Assembly (NCBI RefSeq): GCF_007874125.1
Contig: NZ_CP040128.1
Span: 4,154,001-4,218,000 of the forward strand
Length of the DNA: 64,000 nt
Source of the DNA: Noviherbaspirillum sp. UKPF54
GTDB taxonomy: Bacteria > Pseudomonadota > Gammaproteobacteria > Burkholderiales > Burkholderiaceae_D
Reading direction: 5' to 3'
The notes under the pieces are model-generated. The model saw only the letters and a program-made list of their open reading frames with translations, made no database searches and had not been told where the DNA came from. Below, piece by piece: positions 55,226 to 63,898 of the stretch. The position numbers and the translations under genes are program-made. Position 1 is the first letter of the stretch, and the number at the start of each line of letters is the position of its first letter.

Positions 55226-55900
55226 ATGGCTACACCAAAGAAAACCACAGCGGCGCGCGCGCGCGGCGCGGCGCAACCTGTTCGCGCCCTGCGCAAGAAG
55301 CCCTCCCGGAAAACAACGCTCACGGCGCCGCCGGCCTCCGATTCGGCCGTGTTCCGCCTGGTGCGGCAAGTGCGGGAATGGACCGATTCCCTGCTCAACA
55401 TATCGGTGGCCGCCACCGATATCACGATCACGCTGGCGCGGCAACGCATCAGCAGCCCCGAACAGAAGGACATGCTGAAAAAAACCGGCGACCTGCTGCG
55501 CAGCGCGCGCAAGACGGCCGGGCTGAGCCTGGAGGAACTAGGCAAGGCGGTGGACTTGCAGGACCCGGTCTTGCTGGACCTGGCGGAAAACGGCAAGGCG
55601 GCGCTGCCGTTCGAAATCATCTTGCGCCTGACCGCGATCCTCGGGCGCAAGGACCCGGTGGTGTTTTTCCTGAACCTGACGCGCAGCTACAACCCGAAGT
55701 TGTGGAAGATCATTGAAGACCTCGGCTTTGGCCGGTTACTGGTGCAGGCCGGGCGCGAGCGCGAGTTCGCCAACATCTACCGCGCCTGCGACGATGCGCG
55801 CGAATTGAACGACCAGGAATTCGCCAGCGTGCTGGCCTTCATGCAGTCGGCGTTCGGCATGGCAATGGCATTGCGCGCCCGGGAACAGAACGCAGCCTGA
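55226..55900 (+). CDS. XRE-type helix-turn-helix regulator
   Basis: 224 aa. A basic, Ala/Lys-rich tail of about 35 residues is followed by a helical segment and an XRE-like HTH (LLRSARKTAGLSLEELGKAVDLQDPVLLDLAENGKAALPFEIILRLTAILG, read in parts). The C-terminal part (NPKLWKIIEDLGFGRLLVQAGREREFANIYRA) is specific to this subgroup, and its ligand is unknown. ATG 55226 is the first start in frame. No operon partner is seen. Confidence 0.8.
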   Translation: MATPKKTTAARARGAAQPVRALRKKPSRKTTLTAPPASDSAVFRLVRQVREWTDSLLNISVAATDITITLARQRISSPEQKDMLKKTGDLLRSARKTAGLSLEELGKAVDLQDPVLLDLAENGKAALPFEIILRLTAILGRKDPVVFFLNLTRSYNPKLWKIIEDLGFGRLLVQAGREREFANIYRACDDARELNDQEFASVLAFMQSAFGMAMALRAREQNAA

Positions 55901-56025
55901 TGCTGTGATTGCCGTAACGACATTGCAGGCAGATCGAACTTCCGTTTCCGCGCCGCGCTCCAATCCTTCATGCGGGAACCGCTTCCATCGTGGAGGTGTT
56001 TCACTTAAGCATGAAGGAGATCGCG

Positions 56026-56289
56026 ATGCGTACACCAATTGTGTTGCTGGCCGCGATGGCATTGCTCGCGGCTTGCTCGACCGCCGACCAGCGAGCTGCG
56101 TACGATGCCGACCCGGCCCTCGCGATGGCGCCGCAGTATGGTCCCGGATGCGAAAAGGCCGGCTATGCCAAGGGCAGCGAACAGTGGCGCGCTTGCATCC
56201 TGAAATCCGGCAGGCGAGATAACCTGGCGCAGTGGGGACAGTTCTGGGACCGGTATCCGCAACAGCAGTCGTGGAATCTCACCCGCTGA
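56026..56289 (+). CDS. small lipoprotein of unknown function
   Basis: 87 aa with a signal peptide ending in lipobox LLAACS. The mature part has two cysteines (GPGCEKAGY and WRACILKSG) that could form a disulfide. AAGGAG lies 7 bases before ATG 56026, which fixes the start against an open frame to 55990. The inner- or outer-membrane location is not decidable. The family is not recognised. Confidence 0.75.
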   Translation: MRTPIVLLAAMALLAACSTADQRAAYDADPALAMAPQYGPGCEKAGYAKGSEQWRACILKSGRRDNLAQWGQFWDRYPQQQSWNLTR

Positions 56290-56389
56290 AGACGCCGCGC
56301 TAGCGGTGCTCGCATTCACCACGCCGTCAAGCGCGGCACTGGCGGGCTCGTGGCCCGGCCAGTTTTCCAGCAGCGCTTGCGCGGCTCGC

Positions 56390-57073
56390 TCAATCCTGTG
56401 GCGCGTGCTCCGTCTGCGCGGCGCGGCGCACCGAGTGCGGCAGCACGCTGGCGACCACTTGGCCGACGCTGTCGCTCACGCCGATCACGACTTCCTTGAC
56501 CGTCCTGACCGCCAGGTTGCCGATCTTGCCGGCCTCGACGATGGCGCCTTCGGCGGCGCGCTTTGCCGCGTGGGCGGCGTTGCCGCCGGTGTCGGCGGCG
56601 CCTTCGATGATGCCATTGGCCGCATGCCGTGCAGCGCGGCCGGCGTCGTTGCCGACCATGGAGGCATGCTTGATGACCGCATGCGCGGTTTCGGCCGCCG
56701 CGGCGATGACGTCGCCGCCGACTTCATGCACGCCCTGTACCACACCCTTGGTGACGCTCTTGATGCTGGCGGTCAGGTCCAGGCCGACCTGCTCGGCGGC
56801 CTGGATGGCACCGGTGACCACGTTGTGGATGACTTGCGTGAGTTCGGCCGCCGCGCCGCCGCCGGCCTTAAGCGCGTCCGACACCGTGGCCCTGACCACG
56901 ATGACGATGTCGGCATCGGCGGCCTTGCCCGACAGGCGACTGACGATGCTTTCCTTGACCGCCGCCGCGCCCTCGTTGCCGGCGGCTGCATGCATGTCGG
57001 TTTGGGTGTCGACATCGGTGACGTCGGCGTCCTGCAGTTGCGCGGTGCTTTCCTTTGCCTGAAATGCGATCAT
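56390..57073 (-). CDS. Ala/Gly/Val-rich repetitive protein (DUF6781-like)
   Basis: 227 aa, very low in complexity but with a clear pattern of weak repeats: helix-forming units of about 11-22 residues such as IHNVVTGAIQAAEQVG, VTKGVVQGVHEVGGDV, AANGIIEGAADTGG and AAEGAIVEAGKIG. This resembles LEA-like or DUF6781 proteins, which are thought to form amphipathic helices in response to stress or at surfaces; the link is tentative. AAGGA precedes the ATG. No membrane segment is confident. Confidence 0.65.
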   Translation of the reverse strand: MIAFQAKESTAQLQDADVTDVDTQTDMHAAAGNEGAAAVKESIVSRLSGKAADADIVIVVRATVSDALKAGGGAAAELTQVIHNVVTGAIQAAEQVGLDLTASIKSVTKGVVQGVHEVGGDVIAAAAETAHAVIKHASMVGNDAGRAARHAANGIIEGAADTGGNAAHAAKRAAEGAIVEAGKIGNLAVRTVKEVVIGVSDSVGQVVASVLPHSVRRAAQTEHAPQD

Positions 57074-57473
57074 GGGGATTCCTTTTTGGTGGTTGGGGGG
57101 AAGGCGTCGGACCGGGGCGCCTTCCTCGCCGGAACGGGCGCCGCAAACGGCGGTGCATGTCGGAGTAGGGGGCGCCGCCGGGGTTGTCGAGCCGGGGTTA
57201 ACTGTCGTTTGCCGGGCTGCTGCGCGCGTTGATCCATCTCACGCGTCCCGATACCGCTGCAGCGTGCATACAACAGCTTTCGGAATGGAACATGTGCAAC
57301 GGAAAACCGGCGGCACAGTCTTGCGGCGATTCAAATCCCGCGTCTGATACGGCGCAAGGTGTTGTCGTCAAGGTCAACGCACCGTATGAAGGTGAAGATA
57401 ACTCGCCAATCCGTGCGAAACTCTGGAGGGACTATGGCAATGCAAGCGTATTCATGCAGCAGCGGAGCGGCAC
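57074..57473. other. 400-bp region without a confident gene
   Basis: This holds the promoter side of the repetitive-protein gene and the upstream region of the small CxxC protein. Open frames here are GC-rich shadows without start signals. No palindrome or motif stands out. Confidence 0.4.
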
Positions 57474-57698
57474 ATGGCCGAGTGCGCTGACTGCAAGGCG
57501 CTCGTTGGGCGCAACGCCGCCGTGTCGCCACACGCCGAACTGCTGCTGCATTCGCAGGCGGGCATCAATTTCGGTGCCACCGCGACCGGCCACGTCGAGT
57601 ACTACGTTTGCCATGCCTGCGGCACCAAGTGGGAGCGCATCGTCGCCAGGAGCGAGCCGGACGCGGTATGGCGGCATACCGACCGGCCACTGGATTAA
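57474..57698 (+). CDS. small protein with two CxxC motifs, possible zinc ribbon
   Basis: 74 aa with CADC near the N-terminus and CHAC in the middle (YYVCHACGTKWERI). The pair is spaced about 40 residues apart, as in simple zinc ribbons, and a Trp-Glu-Arg segment follows. It may be a small metal-binding or nucleic-acid-associated protein. A GGAG lies upstream of ATG 57474. I do not recognise a named family. Confidence 0.65.
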   Translation: MAECADCKALVGRNAAVSPHAELLLHSQAGINFGATATGHVEYYVCHACGTKWERIVARSEPDAVWRHTDRPLD

Positions 57699-57738
57699 GG
57701 CGTGGTACAACTTATAGCTGCGTGACCCAGTGTGACGT

Positions 57739-58203
57739 CTAACAGCACGCTGCGGCGCGCTTGTGCATGCCGGAATTGGAATAGCACCGCTTGCCGCCTT
57801 TTTCCTTCCACTGAAAGCGGAACTTCACTTCGCCGGAGCGGATCAGTTCGCAGCTCGACTGTCCCTCCGCGCGCAGGGAAATCCGCCAGGCGGCAGCTGC
57901 TTCCCGCTCGCGCAGCTGCAGCTCGGTGCTGTTCATGGCGCGGCAGAATTCATGCCACTGTTCCAGCCGGTTGAGCCAGTCGCTGTACCGCAGGTATTCG
58001 TGGCGCCTGGTTTCGCTCGACAGGCACTCAGGGCCACAAGCCTTGTATTGCCGCGCATAGCTGGCGAATTCATCGTCCCAATGCATGCGGCACTCGGCCG
58101 CGTTGGCGAACTCGCTGACCTGGGCGCGGGCGGTAACGGTCAACAAAGTAATGCCGATGCAGCAAAGCAGGCGGATGGCGGAGGAGCAGGCGGCATGCTG
58201 CAT
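57739..58203 (-). CDS. secreted cysteine-rich protein of unknown function
   Basis: 154 aa. The signal peptide is about residues 1-28 (ending ARA-QVS). The mature part is helical and charged, with cysteines in AECRMHWDD, YKACGPECLS, HEFCRAMN, SSCELI, KRCYSN and a CC end, which suggests several disulfides in the periplasm. AAAGGAG lies right before ATG 58203. No family is recognised. The 3' end faces the small CxxC gene. Confidence 0.7.
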   Translation of the reverse strand: MQHAACSSAIRLLCCIGITLLTVTARAQVSEFANAAECRMHWDDEFASYARQYKACGPECLSSETRRHEYLRYSDWLNRLEQWHEFCRAMNSTELQLREREAAAAWRISLRAEGQSSCELIRSGEVKFRFQWKEKGGKRCYSNSGMHKRAAACC

Positions 58204-58529
58204 GTCATTCTCCTTTGCGGAGTTTGATGGATGGTCGGGCAAGCTGCCTGCGATCAAGCGGCATCGATCGCGGGCGCAGTACTACTCAAGATATTTCGCC
58301 TTCCTGCGTGCGGTTTGTAGAAGCTCAAGGTGCCGGCCAAAAGCGGCGAAGTTTGGGGGGCGGCGCGCACGCGGCAATCACATGCGCGCCGCATTGATGC
58401 TTGCCGGCGTTATTGCACGCCGTGCGCGAAGGCCATCATTTTTTCCGGGCAAAGGAGAGGGAAGAAAGGCCGGCGCTGCAAGTCATGTTGTCTTGCGCCG
58501 GCCGCAACGTGTCGTTGCATGAAACGCGA

Positions 58530-59177
58530 TCAGGCGTTCGGACTGCGCTTGACAAAAAATAGCGCCGCGCCGACGGCCATCAGGATGCTGCCGAAAAACG
58601 CGTTTTGCATTTTCACTGCGCGTGCGTCGCGGAAAAAGCGCTGCATCGATGATGCGGCGAAGGCATAACCGTGCATCACGGCCAGGTCCACCGTGCACAT
58701 GGTGGCCGCCAGGATCAGCAACTGCGGCAGCACCGGCGCGTCGTGTGTGATGAATTGCGGCAGTACCGCCACCATGAAGATGATGCCTTTCGGATTGGTG
58801 GCATTGGTGAGGAAGCCGAGCAACAGGCGCCGGCGCAGCGGCGGCACGGCTGTCTGCGCCGGTTCCCGCGCCGGCAGGTCGGAGCGCACTTGCACCTTGG
58901 CGCGCCATTGCGCAAAGCCGAGATAGATCAGGTACAGCGCGCCGACGGTCTTGACGACGCGGAAGGCGACTTCGGATGCCAGCAGCAGCGAACCGACGCC
59001 CGCGCCGGCGATGAACAGCACCAGCAGCAGACCGAGCTGCAGCCCGAGGATGGTGCCGGTGGTCTTGCGCACGCCGTAGGACAGGCCGTGCGACATCGAC
59101 AGTACGGCGCCCGACCCGGGAGAGACGGCGATGATGCAGGCGGCGAAGAAAAAGGTGATCCAGGCGGCGAAAGTCAT
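58530..59177 (-). CDS. LysE/RhtB-family exporter
   Basis: 215 aa with about six membrane helices. Family signatures are visible: the N-terminal TFFFAACIIAVSPGSGAVLSMSHGL, the SYGVRKTTGTILGLQLGLL helix, and GFLTNATNPKGIIFMVAVLPQFI. It exports amino acids such as lysine, threonine or homoserine lactones; the substrate is not decidable. GGAGCGC precedes ATG 59177. The gap of 86 bases to the downstream end of the next minus-strand gene suggests separate units. Confidence 0.88.
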   Translation of the reverse strand: MTFAAWITFFFAACIIAVSPGSGAVLSMSHGLSYGVRKTTGTILGLQLGLLLVLFIAGAGVGSLLLASEVAFRVVKTVGALYLIYLGFAQWRAKVQVRSDLPAREPAQTAVPPLRRRLLLGFLTNATNPKGIIFMVAVLPQFITHDAPVLPQLLILAATMCTVDLAVMHGYAFAASSMQRFFRDARAVKMQNAFFGSILMAVGAALFFVKRSPNA

Positions 59178-59263
59178 GTGCGCTCCATGCGTAATCCTTA
59201 AACAAGGATTATGCAACGTCGCGCCCGAACGTGCTCGGCAGTGCCCGGGCCTGGTCGCCGGCG

Positions 59264-60109
59264 TCAGTGCGACATCAGTACCGGCACCGTCATCGAGCGC
59301 AGGATGGTTTGCGTGACGCCGCCCATGAGCACTTCGCGAAAGCGCGCATGGCCATAGCCGCCCATCACGATCAGGTCGGCGCCGATGTCGGCCGCGTGCG
59401 ACAGCATCGCATTGCCGACATCGATCTGGTGGCCGACGTGCTGGCGCGAGACTTCGACCTCGATGCCGTGCCGTTCCAGGTAGAGCGCGATATCGGCGCC
59501 GGGTTCTTCGCCGTGCGCGTCCGGGCCGACCTCGGGATTGAATACGTTGACCTGTACCAGCCTTGCGTTGCGCAGCAGCGGAATGGCGCCGGAGACGGCG
59601 CGCGCCGCTTCCAGGCTGCCGTCCCAGGCCACCATCACCCTCTTGCCGATGGCGCCGGCCTTCCATGCATATGGCACCAGCAGCAGCGGCCGGCCGCTAT
59701 GCATCAGCACGTATTCGACCATGTCGGCACGTTGCGCCGGCGGCATTTCGTCCGGATCCGGCTGACCGACGACCAAGAGGTCGCTGTAGCGCGCCTGCAG
59801 ACACAGGGCGATGCCGGCTTCGTCCTCGATCACGCGCTTTTCGAAAAACGGCACCCCGGCCTTGTCGGCCGCCGCCTCGAAGGCTGCAAGATTGGTCGCG
59901 CACTGTTCCTTCATGAAGTCGCGGTAAATGTTCAACCCGGCCGCGCCGGCGCCGAGCAGGTCGGCCATGTAGTAGTTGTCGGCCGGGCCGCTGCACGCCA
60001 CGCCGACGAGATGTGCGCCGGCGTCGCGCGCGACCTGGGCCGCGACGTTGATGCGGTCGATCAGATGCTGTGATTCGTTGACATGAACGGCGACGATGCG
60101 ATAAGTCAT
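59264..60109 (-). CDS. tandem universal stress protein (UspA, two domains)
   Basis: 281 aa. The N-terminal UspA unit has lost a clear ATP-binding loop. The C-terminal unit has the nucleotide motif GGYGHARFREVLMGGVTQTIL (read in two parts) with G-2x-G-9x-G spacing. It shares this and the segment EKRVIEDEAGIALCLQARYSDLL with its divergent paralogue at 60361, so the two arose by duplication. It probably helps survival under stress or low oxygen. ATG 60109 is the first after the intergenic region. Confidence 0.9.
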   Translation of the reverse strand: MTYRIVAVHVNESQHLIDRINVAAQVARDAGAHLVGVACSGPADNYYMADLLGAGAAGLNIYRDFMKEQCATNLAAFEAAADKAGVPFFEKRVIEDEAGIALCLQARYSDLLVVGQPDPDEMPPAQRADMVEYVLMHSGRPLLLVPYAWKAGAIGKRVMVAWDGSLEAARAVSGAIPLLRNARLVQVNVFNPEVGPDAHGEEPGADIALYLERHGIEVEVSRQHVGHQIDVGNAMLSHAADIGADLIVMGGYGHARFREVLMGGVTQTILRSMTVPVLMSH

Positions 60110-60192
60110 GTGGGTTCTCCCTGTGTGGGTAAAAGCGCCGCGCACCGCCGGCACTGCAAGGATGGCGCTGGCTGGTGCGACGCGAGCGGCCC

Positions 60193-60234
60193 ATGGTAAG
60201 ACGCCGGTCAGGAAAATTGCATGACTCAAGTCAA
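60193..60234 (-). promoter_or_regulatory. candidate FNR-type promoter, minus strand
   Basis: On the minus strand TTGACTTGAGTCAT (60234-60221) matches the FNR consensus at seven of ten positions. A -10-like TACCAT lies at 60198-60193, with 32 bases between centres, as expected for class II activation. It would give a leader of about 77 bases for the gene ending at 59264. The box itself is weak. Confidence 0.4.
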
Positions 60235-60265
60235 TGAATTCCGGCACGCACACACAGGGGATTTT

Positions 60266-60307
60266 TTGATCTTGGTCATTTAAATCGCTGGGCATTGACC
60301 ATAGTAT
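60266..60307 (+). promoter_or_regulatory. candidate FNR-type promoter, plus strand
   Basis: TTGATCTTGGTCAT (60266-60279) matches the FNR consensus at eight of ten positions. The -10-like TAGTAT (60302-60307) is centred exactly 32 bases away, the spacing of a class II activated promoter. Transcription would start near 60314, 47 bases before the ATG of the stress protein. Confidence 0.5.
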
Positions 60308-60360
60308 TTTTTTAATAACTATTTGCAACACGGCGCGCAACGGCCGGAGGGAGGTGTCAC

Positions 60361-61200
60361 ATGGTTCATGGGTACAGCACAATCGGTGTCTACGTCGACG
60401 ATTCGCCCCAGGCGCAGTCGCGCATCGCGCTGGCCGCGCACTATGCGGTGGGCTGCGGCGCCCATCTGGTGGGCGTGGCGGCAACCGGTTTGCCGGCGTA
60501 TTTCCACCTCGGCGGATTGACAGGTGTCGCAGCGGCGGCGGCGCCGGCCTACCTGGATCAGCTCAAGGAGCAGGCGTACGCCGCGCTGGGGCGGTTCGCG
60601 CGCGCCGCCGGCCGAGCCGGCGTGCAGTCGTTCGAAAAACGCGTGATCGAGGACGATGCGGGGGCGGCGCTTTGCCTGCAGGCGCGCTACAGTGATCTGC
60701 TGGTCATCGGTCAGCATGACCTCTCCGACTCCCTGCGGGGGCAGACGCTGACGGAATACGTGATGATGAACTCGGCTTGCCCGGTGCTGATCGTGCCCGC
60801 TGAGGGGACATTTACTCTGGACGCGCCGCGCGTGCTGCTCGCCTGGGACGGCGGCATGCAGGCCGCGCGCACGGTGCATGCCGCCATTCCCCTGCTGCGG
60901 CAGGCCGCCCAAGTCCAGGTCGCGATATTCGACGCGGAAATCGGACCGCAGGCGCATGGCGAGGAGCCGGGCGCCGACATCGCGCTGTTCCTGGCCCGCC
61001 ACGGCGTCAAGGTCGAGGTAAGCCTGCTGTCCTCGGCGGGCGATGTCGGCGGCGCACTGCTGGCGCATACCGCCTATTTCGGCGCCGACCTGATCGTGAT
61101 GGGCGGCTATGGCCATGCGCGCTTTCGCGAAGTGCTGCTGGGCGGCGTCACGCGCGCGGTGCTCGACGCAATGACAGTGCCGGTGCTGATGTCGCATTAA
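60361..61200 (+). CDS. tandem universal stress protein (UspA, two domains)
   Basis: 279 aa, a paralogue of the gene at 59264: the same two-domain layout, EKRVIEDDAGAALCLQARYSDLL in the middle, and GGYGHARFREVLLGG near the C-terminus with the ATP-binding glycines. GGAGG sits 6 bases before ATG 60361. It is followed after 54 bases by the PHA synthase gene on the same strand, so the two probably share a transcript. This ties the stress protein to carbon storage. Confidence 0.9.
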   Translation: MVHGYSTIGVYVDDSPQAQSRIALAAHYAVGCGAHLVGVAATGLPAYFHLGGLTGVAAAAAPAYLDQLKEQAYAALGRFARAAGRAGVQSFEKRVIEDDAGAALCLQARYSDLLVIGQHDLSDSLRGQTLTEYVMMNSACPVLIVPAEGTFTLDAPRVLLAWDGGMQAARTVHAAIPLLRQAAQVQVAIFDAEIGPQAHGEEPGADIALFLARHGVKVEVSLLSSAGDVGGALLAHTAYFGADLIVMGGYGHARFREVLLGGVTRAVLDAMTVPVLMSH

Positions 61201-61254
61201 TTCCGCACGACGTGTCGCGCCGGCTGGCGCAGCCACAAACAAGGAGAACAAGAG

Positions 61255-63042
61255 ATGGACAAGCCACGGGTGGACATGGGGGCGGCGCTGCCGGCCAAGG
61301 CGGCGCTGGTGCCTGGCGCGGCGCCGGATATCGAACCGCCGGAAACGATCGACCGCGTGTTGCATGCCGCGTACGGGCGTGCCACCCTCGGCATTTCGCC
61401 TGCCAGCCTGGCACTGGCTTACACCGATTGGGCGCTGCACCTGGCGCAGTCGCCGGGGAAATGGCAAAAGCTGGTGGAGAAGGCCTGGCGCAAGTCGCTG
61501 CGCCTGAGCCGCTATGTCCAGCGCAGGATGAGCGGTGAGCAGTGCGAATCGTGCATCGAGCCGCTGTTCCAGGATCGCCGCTTCCGCGATCAGAAATGGC
61601 AGCAATGGCCGTTCGACCTGATCCACCAGGGTTTTCTGCTGAACCAGCAGTGGTGGCACAACGTTACCACCGGCATCGGAGGCGTGTCGCGGCACCACGA
61701 GCAGGTGGTGTCGTTCGTGGCGCGCCAGCTGCTCGACATGGCATCGCCCGTCAATTTCATCGCCACCAATCCGGAAGCGCTGGACGTGACAATGCGCGAA
61801 GGCGGGCAAAACCTGGTGCGCGGCGCGATGAATTTTCTGGAGGATATGGAGCGCGGCGTCGGCGGCAAGCCGCCGGTTGGTACGGAAAACTTCCAGGTCG
61901 GGCGTGATGTGGCCGTCACACCCGGCACGGTGGTATTGCGCAATCGCCTGATCGAGCTGATCCAGTACGCGCCGAAAACGAAGAACGTCCATGCCGAGCC
62001 GATCCTGATCGTGCCGGCCTGGATCATGAAGTACTACATCCTCGATCTGTCGCCGCACAACTCGCTGGTGAATTTCCTGGTGAACCAGGGACACACGGTA
62101 TTCATGATCTCCTGGCACAACCCCGGCGCGGACGACAGCGGCCTCGGCCTGGAGGATTACCTGCGGCTGGGCGTGCTCGATGCGCTCGACGCGGTGAGCG
62201 CCATCGCGCCGGGTCGCAAGGTGAACGCGGCCGGCTACTGCCTGGGCGGCACGCTGCTGGCGATCGCCGCGGCCTACCTGGCGCAGCGCGGGGACGAGCG
62301 CCTGAACTCCATGTCGCTGCTGGCCGCGCAGACCGATTTCACCGAAGCCGGCGAGCTGACGCTGTTTATCGACGACAGCCAGTTGAACTACCTGGAAGAC
62401 ATCATGTGGAACCAGGGTTGTCTCGACACCCGGCAGATGGCCGGCGCTTTCCAGCTGCTGCGCTCGAACGACCTGATCTGGTCGCGCATGGTGCAGCAAT
62501 ACCTGCTCGGGAAGCGCGAGCCGATGACCGACATGATGGCCTGGAACGCGGACGCCACCCGCATGCCCTACCGCATGCACAGCGAATACCTGCGCAAGCT
62601 GTTTCTGAACAATGACCTGTTCGAGGGACGATTCCGGGTCAACGGCAAGCCTCTCGCGCTGGCCGACATCCGCGTGCCGCTGTTTGCGGTCGGCACCGAG
62701 TCCGACCACGTCGCGCCGTGGCGTTCGGTCTACAAGATCAACCTGGCGGCCGACACCGACATCACGTTTGCCCTCACCAGCGCCGGGCACAACGCCGGCA
62801 TTGTCAGCGAACCGGGCAAGCTCGGGCGGCGCTATCGCGTGTCGCACCGTCGGCGCGGCGAGAATTACGTCGATCCGGACACCTGGTATCTCGCCACGCC
62901 GAGCATCGACGGTTCCTGGTGGCTGGCGTGGGCCGAGTGGCTGGCGCAGCGCTCCGCCGGCAAGTCCGCCCCGCCGCCAGTCGGTGCGAAGGCCTATCCG
63001 GCGTCGGGTGCGGCGCCGGGGACCTACGTATTCGAACGCTGA
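61255..63042 (+). CDS. phaC: poly(3-hydroxyalkanoate) synthase, class I-like
   Basis: 595 aa. Polymerises hydroxyacyl-CoA into polyester storage granules. The lipase-like box GYCLGG holds the catalytic C329, the acid is in ESDHVAPWRS and the histidine is in TSAGHNAGIV. The N-terminal helical region (FDLIHQGFLLNQQWW) and KYYILDLSPHNSLVNFL are typical. No phaA, phaB or phasin gene is nearby, so this may be an accessory synthase apart from the main pha operon. The adjacent stress gene's FNR-type promoter suggests use at low oxygen. Confidence 0.92.
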   Translation: MDKPRVDMGAALPAKAALVPGAAPDIEPPETIDRVLHAAYGRATLGISPASLALAYTDWALHLAQSPGKWQKLVEKAWRKSLRLSRYVQRRMSGEQCESCIEPLFQDRRFRDQKWQQWPFDLIHQGFLLNQQWWHNVTTGIGGVSRHHEQVVSFVARQLLDMASPVNFIATNPEALDVTMREGGQNLVRGAMNFLEDMERGVGGKPPVGTENFQVGRDVAVTPGTVVLRNRLIELIQYAPKTKNVHAEPILIVPAWIMKYYILDLSPHNSLVNFLVNQGHTVFMISWHNPGADDSGLGLEDYLRLGVLDALDAVSAIAPGRKVNAAGYCLGGTLLAIAAAYLAQRGDERLNSMSLLAAQTDFTEAGELTLFIDDSQLNYLEDIMWNQGCLDTRQMAGAFQLLRSNDLIWSRMVQQYLLGKREPMTDMMAWNADATRMPYRMHSEYLRKLFLNNDLFEGRFRVNGKPLALADIRVPLFAVGTESDHVAPWRSVYKINLAADTDITFALTSAGHNAGIVSEPGKLGRRYRVSHRRRGENYVDPDTWYLATPSIDGSWWLAWAEWLAQRSAGKSAPPPVGAKAYPASGAAPGTYVFER

Positions 63043-63064
63043 TGCGCCGGGAAAAACAGCTAGC

Positions 63065-63898
63065 CTACAGCCACGCCGCCCGATAGTCGCGCGCGTACTG
63101 CGCAAAGCCGATCGGCGCGCGGCCGGTGATCCTTTCCACCGCGTCGGTGCGGCGCTCGGCCGCGCCTTGCTTCAGGAAGCCAAGAATCATGACCAGGAAT
63201 TCCGCGTAATCGGCGGGCACGCCGGCCTGGAGCAAGCCGTCGAGCATGGCTTGCGGCGTGATGTCCTGGAATCGGATCTGCTTGCCCGTGGCCTGGCTGA
63301 TCAGCTCGGCGGCCTCGGCATGGGTGAGCGACTCGCCGCCGGTGAGGTCGAAATCCTGGTTGTCGAACCGGCCGGAGTCCAGCAGCTCCGCTGCGACTGC
63401 CGCGATATCGCGCGCATCGATGAAGCTCGCCTTGGCGTCGCCCACCGGCAGGAATACCGTACCGGCTTGCAGGATGCCATGCAGCCAGAAGGTGTTGAAA
63501 TTCTGCATGAACCAGTTGGGGCGGATGATGTTATAGCGCAGCCCCGAGCGTTCCAGCCTGATTTCCGCCTGGCGCAACGGCGCGGCCTCGACCGCGTTGG
63601 CGCCCATCGCTGTCATCAGCACGACTTTCTGCAACTGCTTTTCCCTGGCCTTGTCGATCAGCGGGCCGAGCAGTTCATGCTGATTGGTGTAGCCCGGCGG
63701 GCACAGGAAAAAAGCCTTGTCGATTCCCTGGAACGCCTGTTCGAGCCCCGCGCCGGTCGCCAGGTTCACATGCACCTGATCCGGCTGCAGCTGCGTCTTG
63801 CTGGTGGCGCGCACTACCTCATGTCCCTTGGCGCGCAGCTTGTTGACCAGCTCCGAACCGACCATGCCGCTGGCGCCGACCACTAAAACCTTGCTCAT
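63065..63898 (-). CDS. NmrA-like NAD(P)-binding oxidoreductase
   Basis: 277 aa. An N-terminal Rossmann fold (VLVVGASGMVGSELVNKL) is followed by an atypical short-chain dehydrogenase domain without a YxxxK pair. The NmrA/NAD(P)H-binding family acts as quinone reductase or redox sensor; the segment IIRPNWFMQNFNTFW is typical. GGAGGT lies close to ATG 63898. It converges with phaC, with 22 bases between the stops. Confidence 0.85.
   Translation of the reverse strand: MSKVLVVGASGMVGSELVNKLRAKGHEVVRATSKTQLQPDQVHVNLATGAGLEQAFQGIDKAFFLCPPGYTNQHELLGPLIDKAREKQLQKVVLMTAMGANAVEAAPLRQAEIRLERSGLRYNIIRPNWFMQNFNTFWLHGILQAGTVFLPVGDAKASFIDARDIAAVAAELLDSGRFDNQDFDLTGGESLTHAEAAELISQATGKQIRFQDITPQAMLDGLLQAGVPADYAEFLVMILGFLKQGAAERRTDAVERITGRAPIGFAQYARDYRAAWL

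Noticed and set aside
60319..63105. Minus-strand open frame of 928 codons across the stress protein and phaC
   Set aside because: It spans two well-supported plus-strand genes and their spacer and encodes arginine/histidine-rich sequence without domains.
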